Below, piece after piece: positions 1 through 7,858 of a stretch of 64,000 nucleotides of DNA (position 1 is its first letter; each line of letters opens with the position of its first letter). The notes beneath the pieces were generated by a model. That model was given only the letters and a program-made list of their open reading frames with translations. It was not told where the DNA came from and did no database searches. Where the stretch lies: contig BNBA01000025.1 in the NCBI GenBank assembly GCA_014654535.1, forward strand, positions 1-64,000, given 5' to 3'. This stretch comes from Xanthomonas boreopolis. GTDB lineage: Bacteria > Pseudomonadota > Gammaproteobacteria > Xanthomonadales > Xanthomonadaceae. Made by a program: the position numbers and the translations under genes.

Positions 1-62
1 ACTGCAGCTCGAAGGCCTTGAGCACCGCCCGGGTGCGGTCGCGTACCCCGAGCTTGGACAGG
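1..62 (-). repeat. Direct copy of the 3' end of the neighbouring response-regulator gene
   Basis: These 62 bases are identical to positions 153-214, which encode the last residues of the LuxR-type helix-turn-helix of the response regulator that ends at 145. The copy lies downstream of that gene, 152 bp away in the same orientation. It may continue to the left beyond the window. It is either a short segmental duplication or the tail of a second, similar regulator gene. No complete gene can be seen here. Confidence 0.85.
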
Positions 63-78
63 GCGAGCGGCCGTCGCC

Positions 79-129
79 CGCGAGGCACCGCCTCGCGCGG
101 CCGCGAGCGCCCGCCGCGCTGCGGCGGGC
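79..129. terminator. Two GC-rich hairpins downstream of the response regulator
   Basis: CGCGAGGC-ACC-GCCTCGCG (79-97) and GCCCGCCGC-GCT-GCGGCGGGC (109-129) are perfect stems of 8 and 9 bp with 3-base loops. They follow the stop codon at 145-147 of the leftward gene. There is no clear T-run, so they could be a rho-independent-like terminator or simple repeat hairpins. Confidence 0.5.
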
Positions 130-144
130 AGGGCATCCTGTCGA

Positions 145-786
145 TCAGACCAACTGCAGCTCGAAGGCCTTGAGCACCGCCCGGGTGCGGTCGCGTACCC
201 CGAGCTTGGACAGGATGTTGGAGACGTGGTTCTTGATCGTGCCTTCGGCCACGCCCAGCGAATTGGCGATCTCCTTGTTGGAGAAGCCCGAGGCCATCAG
301 CCGCAGGATCTCGGTCTCGCGGTCGGTCAGCGGGTCCGGGCGGTCCAGGCTGACGAACTCGTTGCGCATGTGCTCCAGGCCCGACAGCAAGCGCTGGGTC
401 ACCGCCGGCTGCACCAGCGACCCGCCCTCGGCCACGGTGCGGATCGCGCCCACCAGTTGCTCCAGCGAGACGTCCTTGAGCAGGTAGCCCTTGGCCCCGG
501 CCTTGAGGCCGGCCAGCACCAACTGGTCGTCGTCGAAGGTGGTCAGGATGATCGTCGGCGGCAGCGCGCCCGCCCGCGACAGCGTCTGCAGCGCCTCCAG
601 GCCGGACATCACCGGCATGCGCATGTCCATCAGCACCACGTCGGGCTTCACCTGCGGGATCTGCTCCACGGCCTGGCGCCCGTCGCCGGCCTCGGCCACC
701 ACTTCGATGCCATCGTCCAGTGCCAGCAGCGAGCGGATCCCCTGCCGCACCAGGGTTTGGTCGTCGACCAGACAGACTCGGATCAT
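145..786 (-). CDS. NarL/FixJ-family response regulator (LuxR-type HTH output)
   Basis: This is a 213-residue DNA-binding response regulator. The receiver domain (about 1-120) has acidic residues D8/D9, the phospho-acceptor D54 in VLMDMRMP, the T82/T83 switch and K104. The C-terminal third (about 150-213) is a LuxR/GerE helix-turn-helix with the typical LTDRETEILRLMASG start. The ATG at 786 begins directly with the receiver strand MIRVCLVDD; longer in-frame extensions encode low-complexity sequence and were rejected. The cognate kinase is probably the DesK-type gene upstream on the same strand, 229 bp away. Targets cannot be told from sequence. The last 20 or so codons are duplicated at 1-62. 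Confidence 0.95.
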   Translation of the reverse strand: MIRVCLVDDQTLVRQGIRSLLALDDGIEVVAEAGDGRQAVEQIPQVKPDVVLMDMRMPVMSGLEALQTLSRAGALPPTIILTTFDDDQLVLAGLKAGAKGYLLKDVSLEQLVGAIRTVAEGGSLVQPAVTQRLLSGLEHMRNEFVSLDRPDPLTDRETEILRLMASGFSNKEIANSLGVAEGTIKNHVSNILSKLGVRDRTRAVLKAFELQLV

Positions 787-1015
787 CACTGCGCTCCTAG
801 GGCTTGTTAACGCTATTGGGATGGGCCGCGTCGCGGCGCCCGGCGTCCAGGCGGTCGTGCATGGCGCTGCGACCGGCTGGCCATCGCCCGTGCAGGCCGC
901 GCGCGGCCGCCGGGGTGCCGGGCACGGCAACCCGAAGGGCCGCCCTGGGGCGCGTGCGATGCTGCGCCATCACTTCATTCCTTATCAACATAAGCTCCCT
1001 CGCTCTTCCTTAGCC
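787..1015. other. Gap between kinase and response regulator
   Basis: About 229 bp separate the stop of the kinase gene from the start of its probable partner regulator, which is long for a two-component pair. Short open frames here show no recognisable protein and no good ribosome-binding site. A separate promoter for the regulator is possible. I see nothing else. Confidence 0.4.
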
Positions 1016-2242
1016 TCACACGCGCCCAGGGGCGGCGTGGCCTGTCCCGATAGCGTCGACGAGCCCCGGCACGGCGGCCGGCATCAACGCGGGCGCGCCC
1101 GGGACCGAGGCGCGAAGGCGGAAGCCTGCGCCCCGGCGGGTTTCGATGTCCAGGCGGCCGCCATGCTGGGCCAGGCGTTCGCGCATGCCGCGCAGGCCGT
1201 TGCCGGGATCGATGTGGTCGGCGCCCTGGCCGTCGTCGCGGGCATCGATCACCACGTCGCCGCCGTCGCGGAACACCCGGATCCACAGGTTGTTCGCGCC
1301 GGCGTGGCGGACCGCGTTGGTGATGATCTCCTGGGTGCAGCGCAGCAGCACGTGGGCCCGCTCGGGGTCCTCCACGGTCAACGGGGCGGCGATGTCCAGG
1401 TGGATCTCCAGGGATGGAACCTGCGCCACCAGCGGCCGCAGCGCCGCGGCCAGCTCGATCGCCCCGCTCTCGCGCAACTGGCTGACCGCCTCGCGCACGT
1501 CGGTGAGCAGCAGCTTGGCCAGGGTATGGGCCTGCTTCACGTGTTCCTGCGCCTGGCCCTCGGTGATGTGGCTGGCGACCTCCAGGTTCAGGCTCAGCGC
1601 GGTCAGGTGGTGGCCGAGCAGGTCGTGGAGCTCGCGCGAGATGCGGGTGCGCTCATTGACGCGGGCGCTCTCGGCCAGCAAGGCGCGGGTGGCGCGCAGC
1701 TCCGCATTCAGCCGGCGCTGCTCCTCGCGCGCCTCGGTCTGCTGGCGGGAAACCAGGCTGGTCACGAAGATGAACATCGAGAAGCCGCCGTACAGCAACG
1801 ACTGCATCAGCGCTTCCACCAGCGAGAAGCCGAGGATGAAGTAGTAGACCGGCAGTACCGCCAGCTGGCTCAGCAGCAGCCAGATCACGCCCAGTCGCGC
1901 CGGCAGCAGCCACGGGATCACGCCCGCCGCCACCATCATCAGGATGCTGCCCAGGCCGGAACCGTTGAAGTAGCTCACCGCCAGCGCGCTGACGGTCAGC
2001 ACCAGCAGGATCAGCCGGTCGTGCCAGCGCGCATGCCCGCCGCTGTCCAGGCCGCGGGTGAGCCAGAAATAGCTGACCCCGAACACCAGGTAGGCCAGGA
2101 ACGGCCATACCGCCTCGCGGCTCGCCGTTTCCGGGTTTCCGCCCTGGACGAACAGGATCAGCAGCATCGGCACGCAGACGATGGCCCAGGTGAACAGGCC
2201 GGCGAAGCGCAGGACGCGGGTATGGCTGAGATATCCCAACAT
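1016..2242 (-). CDS. DesK/NarL-partner sensor histidine kinase (HisKA_3)
   Basis: This 408-residue membrane sensor kinase has about five or six hydrophobic segments in residues 10-165 with no large periplasmic domain, then a coiled linker. A HisKA_3 dimerisation helix follows with the phospho-accepting H206 in ISRELHDLLGH. An HATPase_c domain comes next, with an N-box-like EIITNAVRHAGA and a G-box DDGQGA...GNGLRGMRER. This architecture resembles DesK, which senses membrane state. It probably phosphorylates the NarL-type regulator encoded just downstream. The start at 2242 precedes the first membrane helix directly. The signal is unknown. Confidence 0.93.
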   Translation of the reverse strand: MLGYLSHTRVLRFAGLFTWAIVCVPMLLILFVQGGNPETASREAVWPFLAYLVFGVSYFWLTRGLDSGGHARWHDRLILLVLTVSALAVSYFNGSGLGSILMMVAAGVIPWLLPARLGVIWLLLSQLAVLPVYYFILGFSLVEALMQSLLYGGFSMFIFVTSLVSRQQTEAREEQRRLNAELRATRALLAESARVNERTRISRELHDLLGHHLTALSLNLEVASHITEGQAQEHVKQAHTLAKLLLTDVREAVSQLRESGAIELAAALRPLVAQVPSLEIHLDIAAPLTVEDPERAHVLLRCTQEIITNAVRHAGANNLWIRVFRDGGDVVIDARDDGQGADHIDPGNGLRGMRERLAQHGGRLDIETRRGAGFRLRASVPGAPALMPAAVPGLVDAIGTGHAAPGRV

Positions 2243-2380
2243 GGCCGCATCTTAGGCGGATCGCGCCGCGCCGCCCTGCTCCGGAAGTCACGCCCGCTTG
2301 GGTGCCGCTCAGGGCGGGTCATGCAATAATCCCGCGCAAGGTCCCGAGATCGGACCACCCGCGTTACCCCCGGAGTATCA

Positions 2381-2974
2381 ATGTCGATCGTCATCCGCGA
2401 CGTGCGCGAGCATGAGCTCGATTCCGTCCTGGCACTGAACAACAACGCCGGCCTGGCGATCCTGCCCCTGGACAGCGCCCGCCTGCACCATTTCTACGAG
2501 ACCGCCGAGTATTTCCGCGTCGCCGAGCGCGACGGCAACCTGGCCGGCTTCCTGGTCGGCTTCGGCAGCGGCAGCGATCACGACAGCAGCAACTTCCGCT
2601 GGTTCCGCGAGCATTACCCGCATTTCTTCTACATCGACCGCATCGTGGTCGCCAGCCGCCGGCGCGGCGGCGGCGTGGGCCGGGCGTTCTACGCCGACGT
2701 GCAGAGCTACGCCGAGCTGCGCTATCCGCAGCTGGCCTGCGAGGTGTTCCTGGACCACGGCGCCGACGCCGCGCTGCTGTTCCACGGCAGCTTCGGCTTC
2801 CGCGAGGTCGGCCAGAACCTGATGCCCGAGGTCGACGTGCGCGCCAGCATGCTGCTGAAGGACCTGTGCAGCTACGAGTGGGTGCACGACACCTACGGCG
2901 ACGCGTTGCCGGAGGTGCCCTGGATCGGGCATCCCCGCCACCTGCCGCGCGCGCAGCGCCCGACGGGGACCTGA
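2381..2974 (+). CDS. GNAT-family N-acetyltransferase
   Basis: This 197-residue protein has the GNAT fold signature. The acetyl-CoA pyrophosphate-binding motif A is seen in IDRIVVASRRRGGGVGRAFY (about 84-103), and a C-terminal strand region follows with ALLFHGSFGFREVG. The acceptor substrate cannot be assigned. The gene ends 2 bp before the GTG start of minC, so it is probably co-transcribed with the min genes. Nothing in the sequence links its chemistry to division-site placement. The divergent kinase gene starts 138 bp away. Confidence 0.9.
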   Translation: MSIVIRDVREHELDSVLALNNNAGLAILPLDSARLHHFYETAEYFRVAERDGNLAGFLVGFGSGSDHDSSNFRWFREHYPHFFYIDRIVVASRRRGGGVGRAFYADVQSYAELRYPQLACEVFLDHGADAALLFHGSFGFREVGQNLMPEVDVRASMLLKDLCSYEWVHDTYGDALPEVPWIGHPRHLPRAQRPTGT

Positions 2975-2976
2975 AC

Positions 2977-3735
2977 GTGTCGGCGAACCTCGATTTCGAG
3001 CAGGCCGGCGAGCTGAAGATCGGCCAGGTGGGCATCGCCAACCTGCGCGTCCGCACGCTGGACGTGGAGAAGCTGGTGCAGGAGATGCGCGAGCGCGTGG
3101 CGCGCGCGCCGAAGCTGTTCGGGCGCGCCGCGGTGATCCTGGACTTCGGCGGGCTCTCGCAGGCGCCGGACCTGCCGACCGCGCAGGCGCTGCTGGACGG
3201 CCTGCGCCAGGCCGGCGTGCTGCCGGTGGCGCTGGCCTACGGCACCAGCAGCATCGAAGCGCTGTCCGAGCAGCTCGGCCTGCCGCTGCTGGCCAAGTTC
3301 CGCGCCCAGTACGAACGGATCGACGGCGGGGCCGCGGCCGGGGCGCCCACGCCGGCTCCCCGGCAGGCCCCGCCGCCGCCCGCTGCCAAGCCGCAGGCCC
3401 AGCCCAAGCCCGGCCGCATGCAGCGCGCGGCGGTGCGCTCGGGCCAGCAGCTGTACGCGGAGAACTGCGACCTGACCGTGCTGAGCACGGTCGGCGCCGG
3501 CGCCGAAGTGATCGCCGACGGCAGCATCCACATCTACGGCACGCTGCGCGGCCGCGCCCTGGCCGGCGCGCGCGGCAACACCGAGGCGCGGATCTTCTGC
3601 CGCGACTTCCACGCCGAACTGGTCGCCATTGCCGGCCACTACAAGGTGCTGGACGATGTACCCATGGACCTGCGAGGCAAGGCCGTACAGGTCTGGCTGG
3701 AGCAGGATCAGATCAAGATCGCCGCCCTCGATTGA
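2977..3735 (+). CDS. minC: Septum site-determining protein MinC
   Basis: MinC inhibits FtsZ assembly away from mid-cell and is activated by MinD. This 252-residue form has the usual two domains: an N-terminal FtsZ-interacting domain (about 1-110), a Pro/Ala-rich linker (about 118-145), and a C-terminal beta-helix. The beta-helix carries the family pattern with DLTVLSTVGAGAEVIADGSIH, IYGTLRGRALAGARG and ARIFCRDFHAELVAIAG. The start is GTG at 2977 with GGGGA upstream, immediately after the acetyltransferase stop. It heads a min cluster with minD and minE. Confidence 0.97.
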   Translation: MSANLDFEQAGELKIGQVGIANLRVRTLDVEKLVQEMRERVARAPKLFGRAAVILDFGGLSQAPDLPTAQALLDGLRQAGVLPVALAYGTSSIEALSEQLGLPLLAKFRAQYERIDGGAAAGAPTPAPRQAPPPPAAKPQAQPKPGRMQRAAVRSGQQLYAENCDLTVLSTVGAGAEVIADGSIHIYGTLRGRALAGARGNTEARIFCRDFHAELVAIAGHYKVLDDVPMDLRGKAVQVWLEQDQIKIAALD

Positions 3736-3774
3736 GCGGCTCCCTATCAAAAGAACAACATCGGGAGAAATCCT

Positions 3775-4584
3775 TTGGCTGAAATCATCGTAGTCACCTC
3801 CGGCAAGGGCGGCGTCGGCAAGACCACCACCAGCGCGAGCCTGGCCTGCGGGCTGGCGCGGCGCGGCAAGAAGGTCGCGGTCATCGACTTCGACGTGGGC
3901 CTTCGCAACCTCGACCTGATCATGGGCTGCGAGCGCCGCGTGGTGTACGACTTCGTCAACGTGGTGCACGGCGAGGCGACGCTGAAGCAGGCGTTGATCA
4001 AGGACAAGCGCTTCGAGAACCTGTACGTGCTGGCGGCCTCGCAGACGCGCGACAAGGACGCGCTGACCAAGGAAGGCGTCGAGAAGGTGCTCAAGGACCT
4101 GGCCAACGACGGCTTCGACTACATCGTCTGCGACTCGCCGGCGGGCATCGAGAAGGGCGCGTTCCTGGCGATGTACTTCGCCGACCGCGCGGTGGTGGTG
4201 GTCAACCCCGAGGTGTCCTCGGTGCGCGACTCGGACCGCATCATCGGCCTGCTCGATTCCAAGACCCACAAGGCCGAGAACGGCGGCACCGTGCCGGCCT
4301 CGCTGCTGCTGACCCGCTACAGCCCGGCGCGCGTGGAGGGCGGCGAGATGCTGTCCATCGCCGACGTCGAGGAAGTGCTGGGCCTGAAGGCGATCGGCGT
4401 GATCCCCGAATCGGGCGACGTGCTCAACGCCTCCAACAAGGGCGAACCGGTGATCCTGGACACCGAATCCCCGGCCGGACAGGCTTATGAAGACGCCGTT
4501 GGCCGCATCCTGGGCGAAGACCGCCCGATGCGCTTCACCACCGTGGAGAAGAAGGGCTTCTTCAGCAAGCTGTTCGGAGGGTAA
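3775..4584 (+). CDS. minD: Septum site-determining ATPase MinD
   Basis: MinD is the membrane-cycling ATPase that recruits MinC and oscillates under MinE control. The 269-residue product has a deviant Walker A motif ([11 protein letters not shown]11 and K16), the ADP/ATP-contacting [10 protein letters not shown] segment, and [12 protein letters not shown]. It ends in the amphipathic membrane-targeting helix [11 protein letters not shown]. Translation starts at a rare TTG at 3775, chosen because GGGAGAAA lies just upstream and residue 2 begins the conserved [12 protein letters not shown]. It is spaced 39 bp after minC and 2 bp before minE. Confidence 0.98.
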   Translation: MAEIIVVTSGKGGVGKTTTSASLACGLARRGKKVAVIDFDVGLRNLDLIMGCERRVVYDFVNVVHGEATLKQALIKDKRFENLYVLAASQTRDKDALTKEGVEKVLKDLANDGFDYIVCDSPAGIEKGAFLAMYFADRAVVVVNPEVSSVRDSDRIIGLLDSKTHKAENGGTVPASLLLTRYSPARVEGGEMLSIADVEEVLGLKAIGVIPESGDVLNASNKGEPVILDTESPAGQAYEDAVGRILGEDRPMRFTTVEKKGFFSKLFGG

Positions 4585-4586
4585 GC

Positions 4587-4847
4587 ATGGGACTGCTCGA
4601 TTTTCTCAAGAGCAAGAAGAACACCGCCGAGACGGCCAAGAACCGCCTGCAGATCATCATCGCGCAGGAGCGCACCCAGCGTGGCGGCCCGGATTACCTG
4701 CCGCTGCTGCAGCGCGAACTGCTGGAAGTGATCAAGAAGTACGTCAACATCGATGCCGACGCGGTCAAGGTCGACCTGATCAAGGACGGCGCCAACGACG
4801 TGCTCGACATCTCCGTGGCATTGCCGGACGAGCACGACAGCAAGTGA
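4587..4847 (+). CDS. minE: Cell division topological specificity factor MinE
   Basis: This 86-residue MinE stimulates MinD ATP hydrolysis and drives the pole-to-pole oscillation. The N-terminal membrane-binding and MinD-contact segment ([20 protein letters not shown]) and the [10 protein letters not shown] strand/helix are clear. The C-terminal topological-specificity domain follows with [18 protein letters not shown]. The length is normal for the family. It lies 2 bp after minD with GGAGGG before the ATG, completing the min cluster. Confidence 0.98.
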   Translation: MGLLDFLKSKKNTAETAKNRLQIIIAQERTQRGGPDYLPLLQRELLEVIKKYVNIDADAVKVDLIKDGANDVLDISVALPDEHDSK

Positions 4848-4896
4848 ACGCCATGCGCGCCGGCCGCCTCGCGCGGCCGGCGTGGAGCACGCGACG

Positions 4897-5403
4897 ATGA
4901 CACCCGCCCCTGCCCGGCCCGAGACCTTGGCACCCGACGCACCGGCCGGCGTGCTGTGCGTGGGCCAGATCGACTCCGCCGCTGCCGCCGCGCTGCTGGC
5001 GCGCCATGGCCTGGCCCTGCATCGCGTCGCCGATGGCGCGGCGATCCCGGGCAGCTACTGGGGCGAGCCGGAGGCCGGCATCATCGGCGGCAACGTGTAC
5101 GTGCGCGGCGATACCCCGGTGCACTCGATGCTGCACGAGGCCTGCCACCTGATCGTGCTGCCGCCCGACAGGCGCGCGGCGGTGCATACCGACGCGACCG
5201 ACTCGGTCGAGGAAGAAGACGCCACCTGCTACCTGCAGATCGTGCTGGCCGACCAGTTGCCCGGCGTGGGCAGCGCGCGGCTGATGGCCGACATGGATGC
5301 GTGGGGTTATACGTACCGGCTTGGGTCGACGAGGGCGTGGTTCGAGCAAGATGCCGAGGATGCACGGGCTTGGTTGATCGCGCGAGGATTGCTGCCAAGC
5401 TGA
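4897..5403 (+). CDS. Conserved hypothetical protein with HEACH zinc-protease-like motif
   Basis: This 168-residue soluble protein has no signal peptide. Near the middle it has SMLHEACHLIV, an HExxH-type motif in a hydrophobic helix, followed by VEEEDATCYLQIVL, which could supply a third ligand. That pattern resembles small zinc-metallopeptidase folds, but I do not recognise the family and catalysis is unproven. I chose the ATG at 4897 because GGAG lies about 9 bases before it; a GTG at 4882 is possible. A degenerate copy of its last 20 codons lies downstream at 5485-5544. Confidence 0.75.
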   Translation: MTPAPARPETLAPDAPAGVLCVGQIDSAAAAALLARHGLALHRVADGAAIPGSYWGEPEAGIIGGNVYVRGDTPVHSMLHEACHLIVLPPDRRAAVHTDATDSVEEEDATCYLQIVLADQLPGVGSARLMADMDAWGYTYRLGSTRAWFEQDAEDARAWLIARGLLPS

Positions 5404-5484
5404 GGCCCCGGTTCCGGCGGATCGATCCCGGGCGCGTGGCGACGCGCCAGACGTCCCTGGCGCCTCATCGTTGCCGCGGCGCGG

Positions 5485-5544
5485 TTCGAGCAAGATGCCG
5501 AGGATGCATGCGCCTGGCTGACCGCGCGCGGGCTGTTGCTTTAA
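5485..5544 (+). pseudogene. Degenerate duplicate of the 3' end of the HEACH-protein gene
   Basis: Bases 5483-5508 repeat 5339-5364 exactly, and similarity continues to a stop codon. The real gene ends FEQDAEDARAWLIARGLLPS and this copy reads FEQDAEDACAWLTARGLLL, then TAA. No start codon or upstream part of the gene is present, so this is a 3'-end duplication or the remnant of a lost tandem paralogue. The copies sit 144 bp apart. A similar 3'-end copy occurs at 1-62. Confidence 0.8.
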
Positions 5545-5622
5545 GGCCGGGATTCGGGATTCGGGATTGGGGATTTGTAGGAGCGGCGTGAGCCTACGCT
5601 CTTGCCAATCCCGAATCCCCAA
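5545..5622. repeat. Intergenic inverted repeat of GGGATTCGGGATTGGGGATT type
   Basis: Repeated ATTCGGG/ATTGGGG units (about 5549-5576) face their complements CCAATCCCGAATCCCCAATC (about 5606-5625). Between them is a GTAGGAGCGGCGTGAGCC element of the REP type common in xanthomonads. It lies between convergent genes and could serve as a bidirectional terminator. Confidence 0.75.
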
Positions 5623-6933
5623 TCACGAATCCCGGCTCTTGGCCAGCGAGCCGCTCATGTCCAGCGTGGCCACGGTGCCCTGCCCGGTCTCCGAGTCCAG
5701 TTGCAGCTTCCAGCCCAGGTGCTCGCACAGGCGGCCCAGCAGGTCCAGGCCGATGCCGCTGCCCTGCCGCGGGTCGCCGCGCGCGATCCGGCGGTAGATC
5801 GCGGCGATCTCTTCCGGGCTCATGCCGTGCCCGGGATCCTCGATCCGCACCGTCGCCGGCGCCAGCAGGGACACGCGGATCACGCCGCGGTCGCTGTTCT
5901 CGATGGCGTTGCGCAGCAGGTTGCCGATCGCGACCTGCATGATCGCCACCGGCGCGAACAGCTCGCAGCGCGCCAGCTCGACCAGTTGCAGGCCGAGGTC
6001 CTTGTCCGCGCACAGGTGGCGATGGTCGTCGAGGATGTCCGGCAGCAGCTCGTCCAGGTTCACGTAGTCGCTGCTCTTCTCCAGTCGCCTGGGGTCCTTC
6101 GCCAGCACCAGCAGCAGCGTGACCAGCTGCTCGACCGACTCGGCGGTCTGGCGGATGCGCAGCAGCTGGTGGCGCACCGCCGGCGGCGTGTCCGGCTGGT
6201 CCAGGGCCAGCTCGCTGGCGCCGCGGATCACCGCGATCGGCGTGCGCAGCTCGTGGCTGGTGCTGTCGATGAAGGCGCGCTCGCGCTCGACGAAGGTGTC
6301 GTTGCGTTGCAGGTAGTCGTTGAGCGCCTCGGCGATCACCACCTGCTCGTGGCTGGCGCCCTTCACCACGTCGATGTGCTGGCCGGGCCGGTCCGGGCGC
6401 AGCGCGTGGATGCGCTTGGCCATGTCGGCCAGGGGCTGCACCACACGCCCCAGGCCCCAGGCCACGAGGATGCCGAGCAGCACGATCGCGATGATGTTGG
6501 AGACCAGCATCCACAACCCCAGGTTGTTCTCGTGCGCCTGCAACTGGGTGATGTCCAGCGCCAGCACCAGCCGCCGGCCGTTGACGTCCTGCACCATCAG
6601 CACCTTGTCGCGCCCCTGGTACTCGATGCCGTCGTGGATGCCCGGGCCGAAGCGGGCGAACTCCGGCGGCGCCGGCGAGTCGTCGTCGTCGCCGTACAGC
6701 TGCACCGTCTCGGTGTCGGTCCAGTGGTAGTGCGGATCCTCGGCGCTGCGCTGGACGAAGTGGGCCAACTCCGACTTGAGCAGCGAGCGCCAGGTCAGCT
6801 GCTCGGCCTGCTCGTTGACGATGAAGCCATGGATGAACACCGCGAGCGAGATCAGCGCGGCGTAGATCACCAGCCACAGCGTGACGCGCGCGCGCAGCCC
6901 GCCTAGTCTGGAACGTATCCCGCCCGGCTTCAT
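5623..6933 (-). CDS. Sensor histidine kinase of the envelope-modification island
   Basis: This 436-residue kinase has TM1 at about 17-38, a periplasmic domain at about 39-137, TM2 at about 138-160, and a HAMP-like linker. The H-box is FIDSTSHELRTP (H227) and the HATPase domain has N-box NLLRNAIENS and G-boxes DPGHGMS and GSGIGLDLLG. The periplasmic part carries an acidic run (D82-D85) and further acidic and His residues, which in PmrB/ColS-type sensors bind metal or cationic peptides; that role is inferred. It lies 90 bp after its regulator gene. The pair diverges from lipid A-modification genes that carry matching operator boxes. Confidence 0.93.
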   Translation of the reverse strand: MKPGGIRSRLGGLRARVTLWLVIYAALISLAVFIHGFIVNEQAEQLTWRSLLKSELAHFVQRSAEDPHYHWTDTETVQLYGDDDDSPAPPEFARFGPGIHDGIEYQGRDKVLMVQDVNGRRLVLALDITQLQAHENNLGLWMLVSNIIAIVLLGILVAWGLGRVVQPLADMAKRIHALRPDRPGQHIDVVKGASHEQVVIAEALNDYLQRNDTFVERERAFIDSTSHELRTPIAVIRGASELALDQPDTPPAVRHQLLRIRQTAESVEQLVTLLLVLAKDPRRLEKSSDYVNLDELLPDILDDHRHLCADKDLGLQLVELARCELFAPVAIMQVAIGNLLRNAIENSDRGVIRVSLLAPATVRIEDPGHGMSPEEIAAIYRRIARGDPRQGSGIGLDLLGRLCEHLGWKLQLDSETGQGTVATLDMSGSLAKSRDS

Positions 6934-7023
6934 GGAAGGCGCGCGCCGTCCGGGATGCGGCGCCGCGACGCCAGGCCCGGCGCCGGCGGGGCCCCGCGCT
7001 TGCGGTCCAGGGCGCGACGCGGG

Positions 7024-7725
7024 CTATTCGGCATGCAGGCGTTCCTGGTGCCCGGCGGGGCCGAGCCGGTAGCCGACGCGCGGCAGGGTGTGGATCAGCT
7101 TCTCCTCGAACGGGCCATCCACGCTGCGCCGCAGGTCGTAGATGTGGGAGCGCAGCATGTCGCCGTCCGGCGGCTCGTCGCCCCAAAGGGCCTGTTCGAG
7201 CTTCTCGCGGGTGACCGCGGCCGGGCTGGCCTGCATCAGCACCTGCAGCAGCTTGCGGCAGGCGGGATACAGGTGCAGCGGCTTGCCGGCGCGGCTGGCC
7301 TCCAGCGTCGCCAGGTCCAGCTTCAGGTCGCCGACCGTCAGCAGCTTGCTGCGGCCACGCCCCTGCGCGCGCACCAGCAGCGCTTCCAGCCGGACTTCCA
7401 GCTCGGGCAGCGCGAACGGCTTGGTGAGATAGTCGTCGGCGCCGGCGCGGAAGCCGGCGATCTTGTCGGGCAGCTCGTCGCGCGCGGTCAGCATGATCAC
7501 CGGCAGTTCGGACAGGTGTTCCTCGCGCAGCCGGCGCAGCACTTCCGGGCCGTCCATGCGCGGCATCATCCAGTCCAGCACGATGGCGTCGTAGGGCTGC
7601 GTGGTGGCCAGGTGCAGGCCGGTGATGCCGTCCGGCGCGGCATCCAGGGTATGGCCGCGCGCCTCGAAATAGTCGAACAGGTTGGCCACCAGATTGCGGT
7701 TGTCCTCGATGACGAGCAGCCGCAT
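7024..7725 (-). CDS. OmpR/PhoB-family response regulator
   Basis: The 233-residue product has a receiver domain (about 1-120, D51 in IVLDWMMPRMDG, K in DDYLTKPF) and a C-terminal winged helix with AVTREKLEQALWG and LRSHIYDLRRSVD...RVGYRLG. It is the partner of the kinase encoded downstream. The ATG at 7725 starts the receiver strand MRLLVIEDN. A candidate autoregulatory box on this strand, TTTCGAC-N4-TTCCGAC (7772-7789), sits just upstream of a TACGAT -10. Like-oriented boxes precede the ArnT-like and PAP2 genes, so it probably activates envelope modification. Confidence 0.94.
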   Translation of the reverse strand: MRLLVIEDNRNLVANLFDYFEARGHTLDAAPDGITGLHLATTQPYDAIVLDWMMPRMDGPEVLRRLREEHLSELPVIMLTARDELPDKIAGFRAGADDYLTKPFALPELEVRLEALLVRAQGRGRSKLLTVGDLKLDLATLEASRAGKPLHLYPACRKLLQVLMQASPAAVTREKLEQALWGDEPPDGDMLRSHIYDLRRSVDGPFEEKLIHTLPRVGYRLGPAGHQERLHAE

Positions 7726-7771
7726 CGTCGGTCTCCGGGAAAGATGTGGTCGTGCATCGTAGCCGGGCGAT

Positions 7772-7789
7772 GTCGGAAGCGCGTCGAAA
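7772..7789 (-). promoter_or_regulatory. Candidate OmpR-type operator facing the response-regulator gene
   Basis: Read on the minus strand this is TTTCGAC-GCGC-TTCCGAC, two 7-mers with an 11-bp period, as OmpR/PhoB regulators prefer. A -10-like TACGAT (7758-7763, minus strand) follows 8 bases downstream. The same motif occurs at 7797-7814 and 9624-9641. Confidence 0.6.
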
Positions 7790-7796
7790 CGGCAGG

Positions 7797-7814
7797 TTCC
7801 GACAAACTTCCCAC
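7797..7814 (+). promoter_or_regulatory. Candidate OmpR-type operator facing the ArnT-like gene
   Basis: TTCCGAC-AAAC-TTCCCAC is a direct repeat with an 11-bp period. It lies about 11 bases upstream of a CATAGT -10-like hexamer (7826-7831) and 45 bases before the GTG start. The geometry suits class-II activation by the divergent OmpR-type regulator. Confidence 0.6.
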
Positions 7815-7858
7815 GCTCGCCGCGGCATAGTCTGCGCCCGTTTTGCCCGCATTCCAAC

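Noticed and set aside
797-991. Small gene between the kinase and the response regulator
   Set aside because: Arg/Ala/Pro-rich product, no ribosome-binding site, and no recognisable features.
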